NCBI GenBank assembly: GCA_030411725.1
Contig: MU839827.1
Location: 3,727,027 to 3,791,026 of the forward strand
Reading direction: 5' to 3'
From: Echria macrotheca
Lineage: Eukaryota; Ascomycota; Sordariomycetes; Sordariales; Schizotheciaceae
Length of the DNA stretch: 64,000 bases
The position numbers and the translations under genes were made by a program. Below, piece after piece: positions 35,258 through 45,169 of this stretch; positions within the stretch are counted from its first letter, which is position 1, and each line of letters begins with the position of its first letter. The notes under the pieces were generated by a model that had not been told where the DNA came from, searched no databases, and saw only the letters and a program-made list of their open reading frames with translations.

Positions 35258-36609
35258 ATGTCGTCGCCCTATGATCGTTACGACCGCGGGTCATCCCGCC
35301 GTCGCGGGGTATGGAACCACTGGGTGCCGCTGGTGCTGACGGTGGCCGTCGCGACAGCCGGCGTCGCCGCGTGGGCGTGGAGCCAGCGCAAGCAGGGCGA
35401 GCACGAGGACGCCGAGGCTGAGGCGGCCTACCAAGACCTCGACTACGATAATGCCGACTACGGGGACAACCCGCCCTATGGCGCAAGCCGAGACGATCCT
35501 GGCGCCAAGCCGCCTTCGTACGGTGATATCGAGACGCGAGATCTCAGTTCGACGCAGAAGGACGGGAGCGGCTGGGGCGCCCAGATGTCGGGTGCGCTGC
35601 GCCGGACCCCCAGCCCGCAGCAGTTTCTCGACACGGCCAAGAAGACGGTCGCGGCCGGCATGACGGCGGCAGGCGCAGCGGTTGGAACCGCCCTGGCTGC
35701 GATCCGCGAGGAGGACAAGACGGCGTATGCCGATCACGAGACGTGGTCGGAGGAGGCGGATGCGAAGAAGGAGAGGGCCGTGCCGTCGCAGTCCAAGGAT
35801 GCCGGCAAGCGACGCAAGAAGGTGGCGATCGTGGTGTCGGCCGATACACACATAGAAGACACCGACTCGGATGGGTTCCATGAGCATGCTGTGAGTATTT
35901 ACGGCGCGTGTCGGGCGTCTACCTTGCTGTCTACCTTGCTAACCTAGCTAGTCAATACTGTCGCACATTCCGAAGAATATTGACTTCACCAAGATCAAGC
36001 TTTACATCCTTATCTATGCTCCGAATCTGAAGGACACTTCGGCTGGCACCACCACTAGCAACAAGCCGCCTTCTCTGAGCTCGTCGTTCTCCAACATTGA
36101 TCCGGCGCAGGCTCAGACCCCTGCTGACGAAATCAAGAGCCCACTGTAAGTGTTGCCCTTCTCTAAACAGAAAATGACAGTTGTTGACACATGATAGGAT
36201 TGCGCCCTCTTCCACGGACCCAGCGTACAATGCCATCTACTCGCAGGCTCAGGGTCTTGTGGAGAAGGATAGCATGGTGCTGACGTTTACGACACCTAAC
36301 GGACATGCGCACATTTTGCGCCATATCCAACCCGAGATCATCTATCTCCAGGAGTCGTTGAGCGGCGAGAACGGCAGTGTGGTGACGCAGCTCCAGACGT
36401 GGCTGAGACGCGATCTGATTCTGGTCGTTGGTGCGGAAAGCGGCGCCGGAGGACTGGCGGACAGTGAGTCGGAAGCTGAGCAGCCGGGCAAGGCGGAGGA
36501 AGTATGGTGGCACAGGGAGGACCGAGTTGGCCGGGGTAGAGGCGTGGTGGTGGTGGATGGGCTGCGGGTACACGACGACTGGCTGAAGAGGGTGCAGGGC
36601 AAGGAGTAA
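35258..36609 (+). CDS. peroxin-22-like membrane protein
   Basis: Three exons, 35258-35890, 35952-36145 and 36198-36609; 412 residues. The introns are 61 and 52 bases with GTGAGT and GTAAGT donors. One transmembrane segment near the N-terminus (residues about 21-43, HWVPLVLTVAVATAGVAAWAW) is followed by a charged linker. From about residue 188 there is an alpha/beta domain: KKVAIVVSAD, then after the splice SILSHIPKNIDFTKIKLYIL, and later HILRHIQPEIIYLQES and RRDLILVVGAE. This layout fits the fungal Pex22-like family, which anchors and activates the ubiquitin-conjugating enzyme Pex4 at the peroxisome for Pex5 recycling. The assignment rests on fold and topology and is moderately sure. Confidence 0.75.
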
Positions 36610-37355
36610 CCAGTAGTTTTGGGTCGCGGCCGCTGATGCAGGATATCCCGGGGGTTGCTATGGCTTTGCGCTGCTTGTTGCTCATGTTTATGATTTTGTA
36701 CTGTTATCTACTACCAACTACCCGCTATATACCGACCGACCTCCGTATCTGGTAGATCCTTGACACATCCAGGGAAATGTTTGAAAGCTCGCTGTATCCA
36801 TCTGTATTTATTTTGATTATTTAATATCTGATGCTAGATGTCTTGGCGTGGATCACGTGATGCGGCTCTCGCCGCCAGCATTCCTTGTTGGCAGGGATCG
36901 GATGATAAAAGGGAAACCCCACACACAAGAAGCGCAGGTCCATCACCACGCAACGTCCAGCACTGCTGCCCCCCCATCGCCCCGACATTCGTTCACGAGA
37001 GATTGGGCTGGCCAGGATTCCGGGACTCTGTGGATTGCGACGCTGATTGATCCCGCCGGTCGACACATCCTGGGTCGAGAGGGCGACGTCATTCGCTGCG
37101 CGCAAAAGTCGACAAGTTCAACCTCGGTCGGCTGTGTCACGTCTCCCATCGCCCACCCGCGATTTCCATCAATCCATCGCCCCCCGCGCTCTCGCCCATC
37201 GTCGCCCTTCGCATCCCGCATTTCTCGTTCCTATCCCCTCCGATGCTCGGCAACCGCGACGCGCTGTGCGCATTTTGACGGCGGACCTGCACACCTCGGT
37301 CCCGACGCCGAGTCTCGACGCGGACGCTGCCACGCGGGCAGCCAACGTCTCGGCC
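36610..37355. other. intergenic: 3' flank of the Pex22-like gene and spt20 promoter
   Basis: Non-coding except for an open extension of the spt20 frame from about 37047 that lacks an ATG. It contains the palindromic E-box at 36852-36861. Confidence 0.5.
36852..36861. promoter_or_regulatory. ten-base E-box palindrome ATCACGTGAT
   Basis: A perfect palindrome with a CACGTG core, about 495 bases upstream of the spt20 ATG. The same core with the same left flank occurs upstream of ATP15. It is a candidate bHLH site (Cbf1/Pho4/SREBP class). Whether it is bound is unknown. Confidence 0.3.
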
Positions 37356-40300
37356 ATGGCCCCGACCATCACCGCTGCCCAACCATCACCCGTCGCGTCC
37401 AAGATAAAGCGTCCTGTGCCCCCGGGTATCCAGACAAATGGTGTTGCTGCCGCTCCGGGCTCGTCACCATCACCCTCGATATCGGCCAAGCGCGCATCCT
37501 CGATCGTCCGCCAACCGTCGGTGCCCCCGGGCCCGAACGGACCCGCCGCTCCAGCCCGTCTCCAGACCCGACCGCCCCGCCGTGATGGCTCGGGTCAGGT
37601 GCTGGGCCGCGGCCAGCGGAGCGCCGGGCTACGCTCGGCCAGTATCGCTCCCGACTTCTCCACCTCGCCGACGCTCGACCCCCTCCCGTACGTCGTGACG
37701 GACAAGTACATTCTCACCAAGTTCGCCGGGAACCCGCCCTCCCTTATTGTGCACATGTTTCCCACGCACTTCCGATTCGACCAGCAGGAGGGCATGTTCC
37801 CGTACACATCACCTATGCGCATATTCCTGGAACACCTGCGGACGCGAACGATACCCCACGATATGATGGAATATTTCGTGCAGTGGGGGGTCCCATTCTA
37901 CGAGGGCCGCTTGATCGTCCAAGTTCACGACCACAAGTCGGTTGCACAGCCAAAAGATGTTGCAAGACCATCATCTGCGTCGAACAAGTCGACGCCTTTC
38001 TCTATTCATAACTATAACCCATATCTGACACCATCCGCCTTCGTCCCATATCCCAAGGATAACCATGCTGCCAACGTCGAGGCGGCGCAGGCCTCGGGCA
38101 CTAGCGCCCCCGAGAAGACGGCAGAGGAGAAGGACAAGGAGAACATGCCAGCGCCGAACGCACCAGCGGAAGGACAGAAGAAGTCACCGCCAAAACCAAA
38201 AATCACAACGGTTGTCCTCCACCCTACACAGCAAACTTTGTCGGTAGACCTTGCGATCAAGGCCAACACGCCTCGGGGGTCGACAGAAGCACACGCCGAC
38301 TCGCTAGTTCCTCCACCTACCCCCCATGCGCCAGTACCACCCACGCCGACGGCCGCCAGCATGCCGCCCCCGGCCAAAAAACAAAAGCGAGAGCGGATGG
38401 AACTGGACGGGAGCAACATCTACGCTGCGGAAGCGCAGATCCTACTAGCCACGACGGCGCCGCTTGATCTGGAGCCAACCAGGAACGCAGAAGAGACGAT
38501 GGCGAAACTCGAGAAGCTTGCGCATCCCGACCATTCCCATAAGCCGCCAGAACCCAAGACGCGGAAGAGGACGATTGCCGAGGTGGCCGCGGACGAGGCT
38601 TTGGCGGCCGACCAGGAGCGCTATATGCTAGTGCTGGACGAGCGGCTGGCCACGAAATTCACCGGTCCTCAAGCGGCCGGGAGCGGTGCGGATGGAGACG
38701 CCCAGGGCGCCGCCACCGGCTGGGAACCACGATTCGAGAGATTCAAGTTGCTTGACGACATCAGGAGGGAGCACAAGGAGAAGAAGGAGAGGGAGAAGAT
38801 TGAATCGCAGGAGAAAGAACGACAGCTTCAGCAACAGAAGCTTCAGCGGGAACAGGAGGCGCAGCAAGTGGCTCAAGCGGCTCAAGCGCAGAAACAGGTG
38901 GAGGAACGGCAGAGAAGAGAGCAGCAGCTACGGCAGCAGCAAGAGGCCCAGCGGCAGGAAGCCGCCCGGCGGGCGATGGCGCAACAAGCCCACGTCCAAG
39001 CACAAGCACAAGCCCAAGCCCAGCAACAACAACAAGCAGCCCAGGCACAAGCTCATGCCCAAGCCCAAGCTCACGCGCAAGCTCAGGCCCAGGCCCAGGC
39101 TCAAGCCCAGGCCCAGGCTCAAGCTCAAGCACATGCCAATGCCCAGTCTGGCCAAGGCCAGCAAGGACAAACACCGCATGCCCATCCGGCTCAAAACAGC
39201 CCGATACCTAACAACCTGCCAGCGAACATGCCTCAACAAGCCCAGCCACGCTTCCCACAAGTCTCGCAGGCTCAGGTCTCGTCACCCATCATACGACAAA
39301 ACACACCCCAGACGGCATCGTCGCCGATGGTGGCCGGTGTGCCCATGCAGCACTCCAACTCGAATATGGGCGGCAGCCCTGCCAGGCCCTCGTCTGTGGT
39401 GCAGAACCACCAGGGTATGGCGGTCCCGATGGCACCGAGCATGTCGGCACGCGGCAGCCAGCAGAGTCACGCAGCCGGGACACCGAGGATGCCGAATGCG
39501 ACACCCAACATGTCGCAGACAACACCGATCACTCGACCACAGGTGGTGCCGACGCCGCGCATGACGCAGGGTAGCCCACCTCCGGGCATGATAGCCGGCC
39601 AACCGATGGGCCCGGGTATGGTGATGGTGAACAACAACGGAATCCCGCAGATGGTCAACCAGCAAGGATTTGCCAACGCACAGGCTGCCCAGGCTGCCCA
39701 GATTGCCCAGCAGCAACGGATGATGCAACAGCGGCAGCACATGCAAGCGATGCAGCAAAACGGCATGAACGGCATGATGGGCGGCAACAACATGGCGGCC
39801 TCGCAGCAGCACATGATGCAACAGCGCATGTTGCAACAACAACTGATGCTCCAACAACAGCAGCAGCAGCAGCAGCGAGGACAGATGATGAACCAGCCGA
39901 CACAGAGCCAGCTCGCGGCGCAGTATCAGCAGCAGATGAGCAACATGCAACACCAGCAACAAGCGCATCAGATGCAGAACCTCCAGAGACAGCTTGCGGC
40001 GTCGGGGCAGGGCATGATGAACCCAGCGGCGCAGCTGGCGGCGCTCCAGCAGATGCAACAGATGCAGCAGATGCAGCAGCTCCAGATGCAACAGCAGCAG
40101 GCGGCACAACAACAGGCGGCGCAGCAGCAGAACATACAGGATCAACAGCAATCGCAGATGGCGCAGGCCTTGAACAACCAGGCTTTGAACAACCAGGCGT
40201 TGAGCAATCCGGCGATACAGACGCAAATCCGTAACCAGGCCCAGGCTCTGTTCTCCAAGGGGCTGCCCAACGTCACGCAGGGCTGGGGTTCGGTCCAAAA

Positions 40301-40421
40301 CGTGCCACCGAATATCATGGACCAGTTCAAGAATGAGTGTCAGTCGCAAGCCCGACAGGTAGTGCTAGCGCAGCTCAATAGGATGCGGATGCGGCAGATG
40401 CCGCAGGGTGTGGCGCAGTGA
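37356..40421 (+). CDS. SPT20: SAGA complex subunit Spt20
   Basis: Single exon, 1021 residues. The ATG at 37356 is the first in frame and starts MAPTITAAQPS; the frame is open upstream but has no earlier ATG. Residues about 108-200 hold the Spt20 domain: YVVTDKYILTKFAGNPPSLI, MFPTHFRFDQQEGMFPYTSP and FVQWGVPFYEGRLIVQVHDH. Spt20 holds the SAGA coactivator together and links it to Spt7 and Ada1. The C-terminal half is dominated by glutamine, with a KE/Q coiled coil from about residue 465, an alanine-glutamine repeat (DNA about 38990-39140), then Q/M-rich low complexity. The last 60 residues (LFSKGLPNVTQGWGSVQNVP) look ordered and conserved. Confidence 0.92.
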   Translation: MAPTITAAQPSPVASKIKRPVPPGIQTNGVAAAPGSSPSPSISAKRASSIVRQPSVPPGPNGPAAPARLQTRPPRRDGSGQVLGRGQRSAGLRSASIAPDFSTSPTLDPLPYVVTDKYILTKFAGNPPSLIVHMFPTHFRFDQQEGMFPYTSPMRIFLEHLRTRTIPHDMMEYFVQWGVPFYEGRLIVQVHDHKSVAQPKDVARPSSASNKSTPFSIHNYNPYLTPSAFVPYPKDNHAANVEAAQASGTSAPEKTAEEKDKENMPAPNAPAEGQKKSPPKPKITTVVLHPTQQTLSVDLAIKANTPRGSTEAHADSLVPPPTPHAPVPPTPTAASMPPPAKKQKRERMELDGSNIYAAEAQILLATTAPLDLEPTRNAEETMAKLEKLAHPDHSHKPPEPKTRKRTIAEVAADEALAADQERYMLVLDERLATKFTGPQAAGSGADGDAQGAATGWEPRFERFKLLDDIRREHKEKKEREKIESQEKERQLQQQKLQREQEAQQVAQAAQAQKQVEERQRREQQLRQQQEAQRQEAARRAMAQQAHVQAQAQAQAQQQQQAAQAQAHAQAQAHAQAQAQAQAQAQAQAQAQAHANAQSGQGQQGQTPHAHPAQNSPIPNNLPANMPQQAQPRFPQVSQAQVSSPIIRQNTPQTASSPMVAGVPMQHSNSNMGGSPARPSSVVQNHQGMAVPMAPSMSARGSQQSHAAGTPRMPNATPNMSQTTPITRPQVVPTPRMTQGSPPPGMIAGQPMGPGMVMVNNNGIPQMVNQQGFANAQAAQAAQIAQQQRMMQQRQHMQAMQQNGMNGMMGGNNMAASQQHMMQQRMLQQQLMLQQQQQQQQRGQMMNQPTQSQLAAQYQQQMSNMQHQQQAHQMQNLQRQLAASGQGMMNPAAQLAALQQMQQMQQMQQLQMQQQQAAQQQAAQQQNIQDQQQSQMAQALNNQALNNQALSNPAIQTQIRNQAQALFSKGLPNVTQGWGSVQNVPPNIMDQFKNECQSQARQVVLAQLNRMRMRQMPQGVAQ
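38990..39140 (+). repeat. in-frame hexanucleotide repeat encoding Ala-Gln
   Basis: A run of imperfect CAAGCT/CAGGCC/CAAGCC units inside spt20 encodes alternating alanine and glutamine with occasional histidine. Synonymous changes between units suggest it is old enough to have drifted. Confidence 0.75.
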
Positions 40422-41314
40422 TTGGACGAGTTGGGAGGTCGAGGGGATGCGGTTGGGATCAGGAGGGGGTGAGGAGGTTTTGAGAACGCAAAATTAAACA
40501 TATACCCCGGCGCTTTTGGGGGGAGAGTGGTCTTGGTGGTTGAATTTATTGGGATCTATCTGGGTGCATGGTTTGAAGCTGACTTTGTAAGCGTCTAATG
40601 GCCTCGGGGACTTGTATTAACGAGGGGAGTTTTGGCGTGTAGCTTAAAGGGTGTGTTTTTGTAACTATACTTTTTTGTTAGCGGCGTCTCGAAGTGTAGT
40701 CGTGGATCCGAATTGGGGGGATCTCAGAGACAGCGGATTTGATGAAATCGAGTTTTGCATAACTTCATTAGTGTACACTACTCGGAAGTCATGTGATGGC
40801 GTTGACGAATGACCAGTGCGGGTGATGTTGAGGGAAATGCACGGGCCAAGCCACGCAGGTGCCGCAGCCGGATGACGGAATCGGAATCGTCTGCGTCTCC
40901 TCCAGATCGGCACCTGGCTGTTTCCGCCGTCTTCAGCGTTCTCGCGAGCACCAGGACCAGCACTAGCAGAGAGGGTGCACCCACGCGCGCTGTTTTCTTC
41001 CACAACGAGTTGGTTTTTGTCTACGCTCCTTTTTTGTATCCGTTTTTTTCTATCGAGGCACGCGGAGTTTCTCGACAAGAGCAGGCGACTTTTTCGGAGA
41101 GAGAGAGAGAAAGAGAGAGAGAGAGCCTGAAGGGACAGACACATCACGCACCAACGATTCTGAACTCTTTCGAGAGGAACTAGAACGAGAACTACTGCGA
41201 CTGCCAACGACGACGCTACGCTAGCCTTCTTCTCAACAACACAACACACAGATCTTACCTAATACCAACGAGGTGGTGTGAAATAAAGAGAGAGAGGGAC
41301 AGAGAGAGGAGAAA
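40422..41314. other. intergenic: spt20 3' flank and atg27 promoter/leader
   Basis: Two GA-rich tracts, about 41096-41127 and 41286-41311, lie directly upstream of the atg27 ATG and probably in its promoter or leader. No gene seen. Confidence 0.5.
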
Positions 41315-42590
41315 ATGGAGCGACACACAAGGACGACGACGACGAGAATAAGGGGGTTGATGGTCGTCTTTCTAGGGCTAGGCGGCTTCGCCACGGCGTC
41401 GGCGGTCTCGGGTGGTAGTGTCGCGGCGGCGGCGGCGGATACACCACAACTCCCCTGCAAGGCGCTCAGCATCGATAACCACCAGTTTGATCTGTCTGCG
41501 CTGGCGGGGCCGCATACGGTTGTGACGAGCGAGTTCGCGCCGCCGAGTTATTACAACCGGACGTATACTCTGGACCTGTGTGGGACGCTGGAGCGGAAGG
41601 GGGAGGCGGAGGGGCGGTTTAAGTGTCCCAAGGGGACTAGTGGTATGTTTTTTTTTTGTCTCCTTGTCTCCTTTTGTTTGTGTTTTTCGTTTGGGTGTGT
41701 GCGCTGTGTGCTGTGTGGGTGTGATGTTGGGAGGTGGGAGGTGGGAGGTTTGCTATGTGCTATGGGGGAGGCTGCTGTGGAAGGAAAAGGGGGCTAATGG
41801 AGAGAACAAAAAAAACAGTGTGCCAGATCAAACACCACTGGAACCCCGAGGACAAAAAGTCAACGGTCGAAGAAGTCATTCCGATTGCTGGTGACTTGGC
41901 GGAGCATGGTGGGGGGAAGTTTACCTGGGAGGCGACGCGGCTCAAGACGGCGGAGAATGAGGGGGGGAAAGAGGGCTTGAAGGTCACGCTCAAGGGCGGG
42001 GTTTGGGAGACGCGTGAGCAACGGGCGGTCGTCGAGTTGAGGTGTAATAAGACGATGGAGGGGAAGGAAGGCGAGTGGGAGTCTGAGGACGAATATGTCA
42101 GGCCGGCCGCGAAACGGGACGATGCCGATAAGAGCAAGGCGGAGAATGGCGTGGGCGAGCCGGAGCATCAGCTGAAGAAGGACGGGGCCGCGTTGATCTG
42201 GGATGGGTATAAGCGTGAGGGCGAGGTTGATACGCTGTATCTGACGTGGTATACCAAGTATGCGTGCGAGTCGGCTGCGGGGGAGCCGCCTGTGGAGGAT
42301 CGAGGGGGTCATTGGGGGTGGTTTACGTGGATGGTTATTCTGTGAGTTTTTTTTTTTTTTTTCTGTGGTGATGATTGGAAGCTAACGGAGGCAGTGTCTT
42401 CCTGGCGATTGCAACATATCTCATCTTTGGATCGTGGCTCAACTATAACCGGTACGGCGCACGGGGATGGGATTTGTTGCCGCACGGCGATACGCTCCGG
42501 GATGTTCCCTATCTGCTCAAGGACTGGACGCGACGGGTGCTGAACACGGTGCAGAGCTCTGGGAGTAGAGGGGGGTATTCGGCGGTTTGA
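41315..42590 (+). CDS. ATG27: autophagy-related protein 27
   Basis: Three exons, 41315-41642, 41819-42341 and 42395-42590, with introns of 176 and 53 bases; 348 residues. The N-terminus is a signal sequence (hydrophobic about residues 14-30). It is followed by a cysteine-containing, mannose-6-phosphate-receptor-like luminal domain (LPCKALSIDNHQFDLSALAG, YTLDLCGTL, and after the splice VCQIKHHWN). One transmembrane helix spans the last splice (WFTWMVIL/VFLAIATYLIFGSW). A short cytosolic tail ends in YSAV, the tyrosine sorting signal used by yeast Atg27 to cycle between vacuole, endosome and Golgi. Atg27 travels with Atg9 vesicles and supports autophagosome formation. Confidence 0.93.
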
Positions 42591-43237
42591 TTTGTCTCCG
42601 GGGATTGCATCGTTAGATGGATTCATTCGGTAATGTTAGAATGTATGGGCGTTTGGCGGGTGTGTGGTAGTATTGTTTCTGCGGTGCTAGGCTGTATTAT
42701 AATTCTATTGGTATGCATTATCAATTTTTTGAGCTGGTTGCGTGTTTGATGTGGTAGACTTCAATGTAAAGGACCTTGGAGGAAAGGGAGGCTGTCACAT
42801 GTCACGCGGGCACTTCATGCGCCCGCAACTCCGAGTCGCTGACCTGGCCATTTCTTTATAAACCAGAGGACACAATTACCAGTTGATCTCCTGAGATACT
42901 AAAATGAATACTGTAGTTCCTAACAAGATCTAGGGTAACCAATCGGCAATTCGCAGATCTGGAGGCCCGTCCTGCTGGGTCGCTCGCTCGCTCGGGTGGG
43001 ATTTCTCATCCCTAGCTGAAACCTGATGAGCCGAGGTTAAACCTGGTTTCCATCTCACTTATACAACTTTATTCCAACCACACTCATTCACTACACACCT
43101 CTCTCTCTCTCTTTATCTCACTTTTACCACCGCCACAGTTCACCCACCCACCCGGCACCCCCCCCTTTAACACCCACTCAATCAAAAGGATCTCCAAACA
43201 ACAACACAAAAAGAAGAGGAAGAATAATAAAAAGAAA
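42591..43237. other. intergenic between atg27 and the crotonase gene
   Basis: A CT dinucleotide tract at about 43099-43113 precedes the crotonase leader, which is CA- and A-rich. Nothing else seen. Confidence 0.5.
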
Positions 43238-44399
43238 ATGAACACCCTCTTCACAATCCCCATCCCCCCCCTCGGCCCACACAAAGGCGGCTCCATAACC
43301 GCAACCTCCCCCGCCTCAAACCCCAAAATCTATCTACTATCCATAACCTCACCGCCAGATACCCGCCTAACCCACGCAACCTGCCAAGCCCTCCTCGACG
43401 CGCTCGATCTCATCGAATTCGGCGGCTATCCCCCCGGCGTGTTGGTCACCACCTCGTCCATCCCCAAATTTTATTCCAACGGTCTCGATTTGGATCTAGC
43501 TTTTGCGGATGAGAAATTCCTGCCGGGGTATTTGTATCGACTTTTTAGGAGATTGGTGACGTATCCCATGCCTACTGTGGCGCTTTTGAATGGGCATGCT
43601 TTTGCGGGGGGGTTGATGCTTGCTTTGCATCATGATTGTTTGTCTCTCCCTTTTTTATTATTTAATTTATATTTTTGTTTTGTTTTTCTAGGGGGGGAAG
43701 GGGGGGGGGGGTTTCTGGTTTTTTTTTCTCCTCTTGATTCTCTCCCCTTTTATCTCCCTTTTTTTTATCCTCCCCTCATCGCGAGAAGAGAAGCCCCAGT
43801 GCTACTCAGCTTTTTTCAGGCGGGATTCCGCAACCCAGCCTTGTAGGACCGTTGGCTGTCGCTTTTTTTTATCTCTCCCCTTTGTTTTATCTCCCCCCCC
43901 CTCTTCTCTGTATAAATATAGCATCAGGTGGATACTAACACTTGACACCAAAAAAGACCGAATCATGAACCCAACAAAAGGCTTCCTCTGCGTCAACGAG
44001 CTCGACTTCGGCGTCCCCCTCAAGCCAGCCATGTCGGCCATCTTCCGGATCAAACTGCCCCCGCGCACGTACAGACAGCTCGTGCTCGAGGCGCACCGGT
44101 TCGACGGGAAATCCGCGCTCGAGGCCGGGATTGTGGACGGGCTCGGTGGCTTCGAGGAAGTTTTGCGGTTCGTGGAGGCAAAGAAACTCACGAAAAAGGG
44201 CGAGACGGGCATCTATGGGCTCATGAAGGCCGAGATGTATCGCGAGAGTGTGGAGCTGTTGACCGAGGAGGGACATGTGCAGGGCGAGGAAAGGCAGAGG
44301 AGGATGATCGAGGAGGATGAGGAGCGGAAGGAGCTGGGACGGCGGAGGGCGGAGGAGATTCTTAAGGGGGGGAAGGGAAAGGGGGGTGCCAAGTTGTGA
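43238..44399 (+). CDS. peroxisomal enoyl-CoA hydratase/isomerase family protein (crotonase) with PTS1
   Basis: Two exons, 43238-43637 and 43957-44399; 280 residues. The 319-base intron is unusually long here and ends after a good branch site (ACTAACA). The crotonase fold shows in KFYSNGLDLDLAF (first oxyanion-hole strand) and NGHAFAGGLMLALHHDYRIM (second), the latter completed by the splice. The hydratase glutamates are not obvious, which favours a delta3,delta2-enoyl-CoA isomerase role in beta-oxidation of unsaturated fatty acids. The C-terminus AKL is a peroxisomal targeting signal type 1. A charged helix of about 55 residues precedes it. The exact reaction is uncertain. Confidence 0.88.
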
Positions 44400-45169
44400 A
44401 TTTCTTACCCTCCCTCTTGTTGTTACTTAACTTGGAATTGTCGGTTTTTTTTTTATACCGGGTTTGATGGGATCATGAATAACCTGCCGCTGGATATTCT
44501 TCCACAGTCGGGGAAACAGACATGTTGTACAAGGTGCTGGTGTTACGATATCAACACCTAGTTTAGAATAAGCCACCCTAGTTTTTAGTTTCCCCTGGAC
44601 GCTGGGGTGGCGTCAGAAAACAATGTGTTTCTTGGATTAAAAGTAAAGAAGATTAGAATAAGCCATGATCTCCAATGGTGCATTTGGCGTGTATCTGTAG
44701 GGCCAAACGGGCTGAGAGACAGCTCCTGTCGGCAGTGCAACTGTTCGGCTACGAACAGAGATTCAGGGATTGTACGGGTCAAAAGGTCCAGATCTGTGAC
44801 CTGGTCAAGGGCTCACCTTAGCAAAATACATTTAATTGCAAACAAAACCTCATTTCTCCCCTTCCAAGCTAAACACAGAGAGGTCTTTGCGTGTCTTGCC
44901 TCTGCCTGGCACCAGAGAGCTGGTACCGGATCGGCCTTGATTCGCGCAATCCGTCTCCGTTTCCCTGGTTTAGACTACACGACAGTTTACCAGCAAAAAG
45001 TTCAAATACATTCTTTCACACCACAACTGTACTTGGACAGGACGAGACCGACCTTTTTTCTACCTCTACTACCAACCATCCAACTCCGAAAGTCATAACC
45101 CCAATCTGGTGTATCATCCCAATCTGCCGTACTAACAAAACTATGGTATTCCACATAAGCCTGACATCC
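44400..45169. other. intergenic, convergent 3' flanks
   Basis: 770 bases between two converging stops. Nothing recognisable. Confidence 0.5.

Noticed and set aside
37047..37355. N-terminal extension of Spt20
   Set aside because: The frame is open but contains no ATG and no splice acceptor that would join an upstream exon.
39282..40349. 355-codon minus-strand frame rich in Leu and His
   Set aside because: It is the complement of the glutamine-rich coding sequence of spt20.
10206..44399. Peroxisomal gene cluster (PMP47, Pex22-like, AKL crotonase)
   Set aside because: The three genes are scattered over 34 kb among unrelated genes; such co-occurrence is expected by chance.
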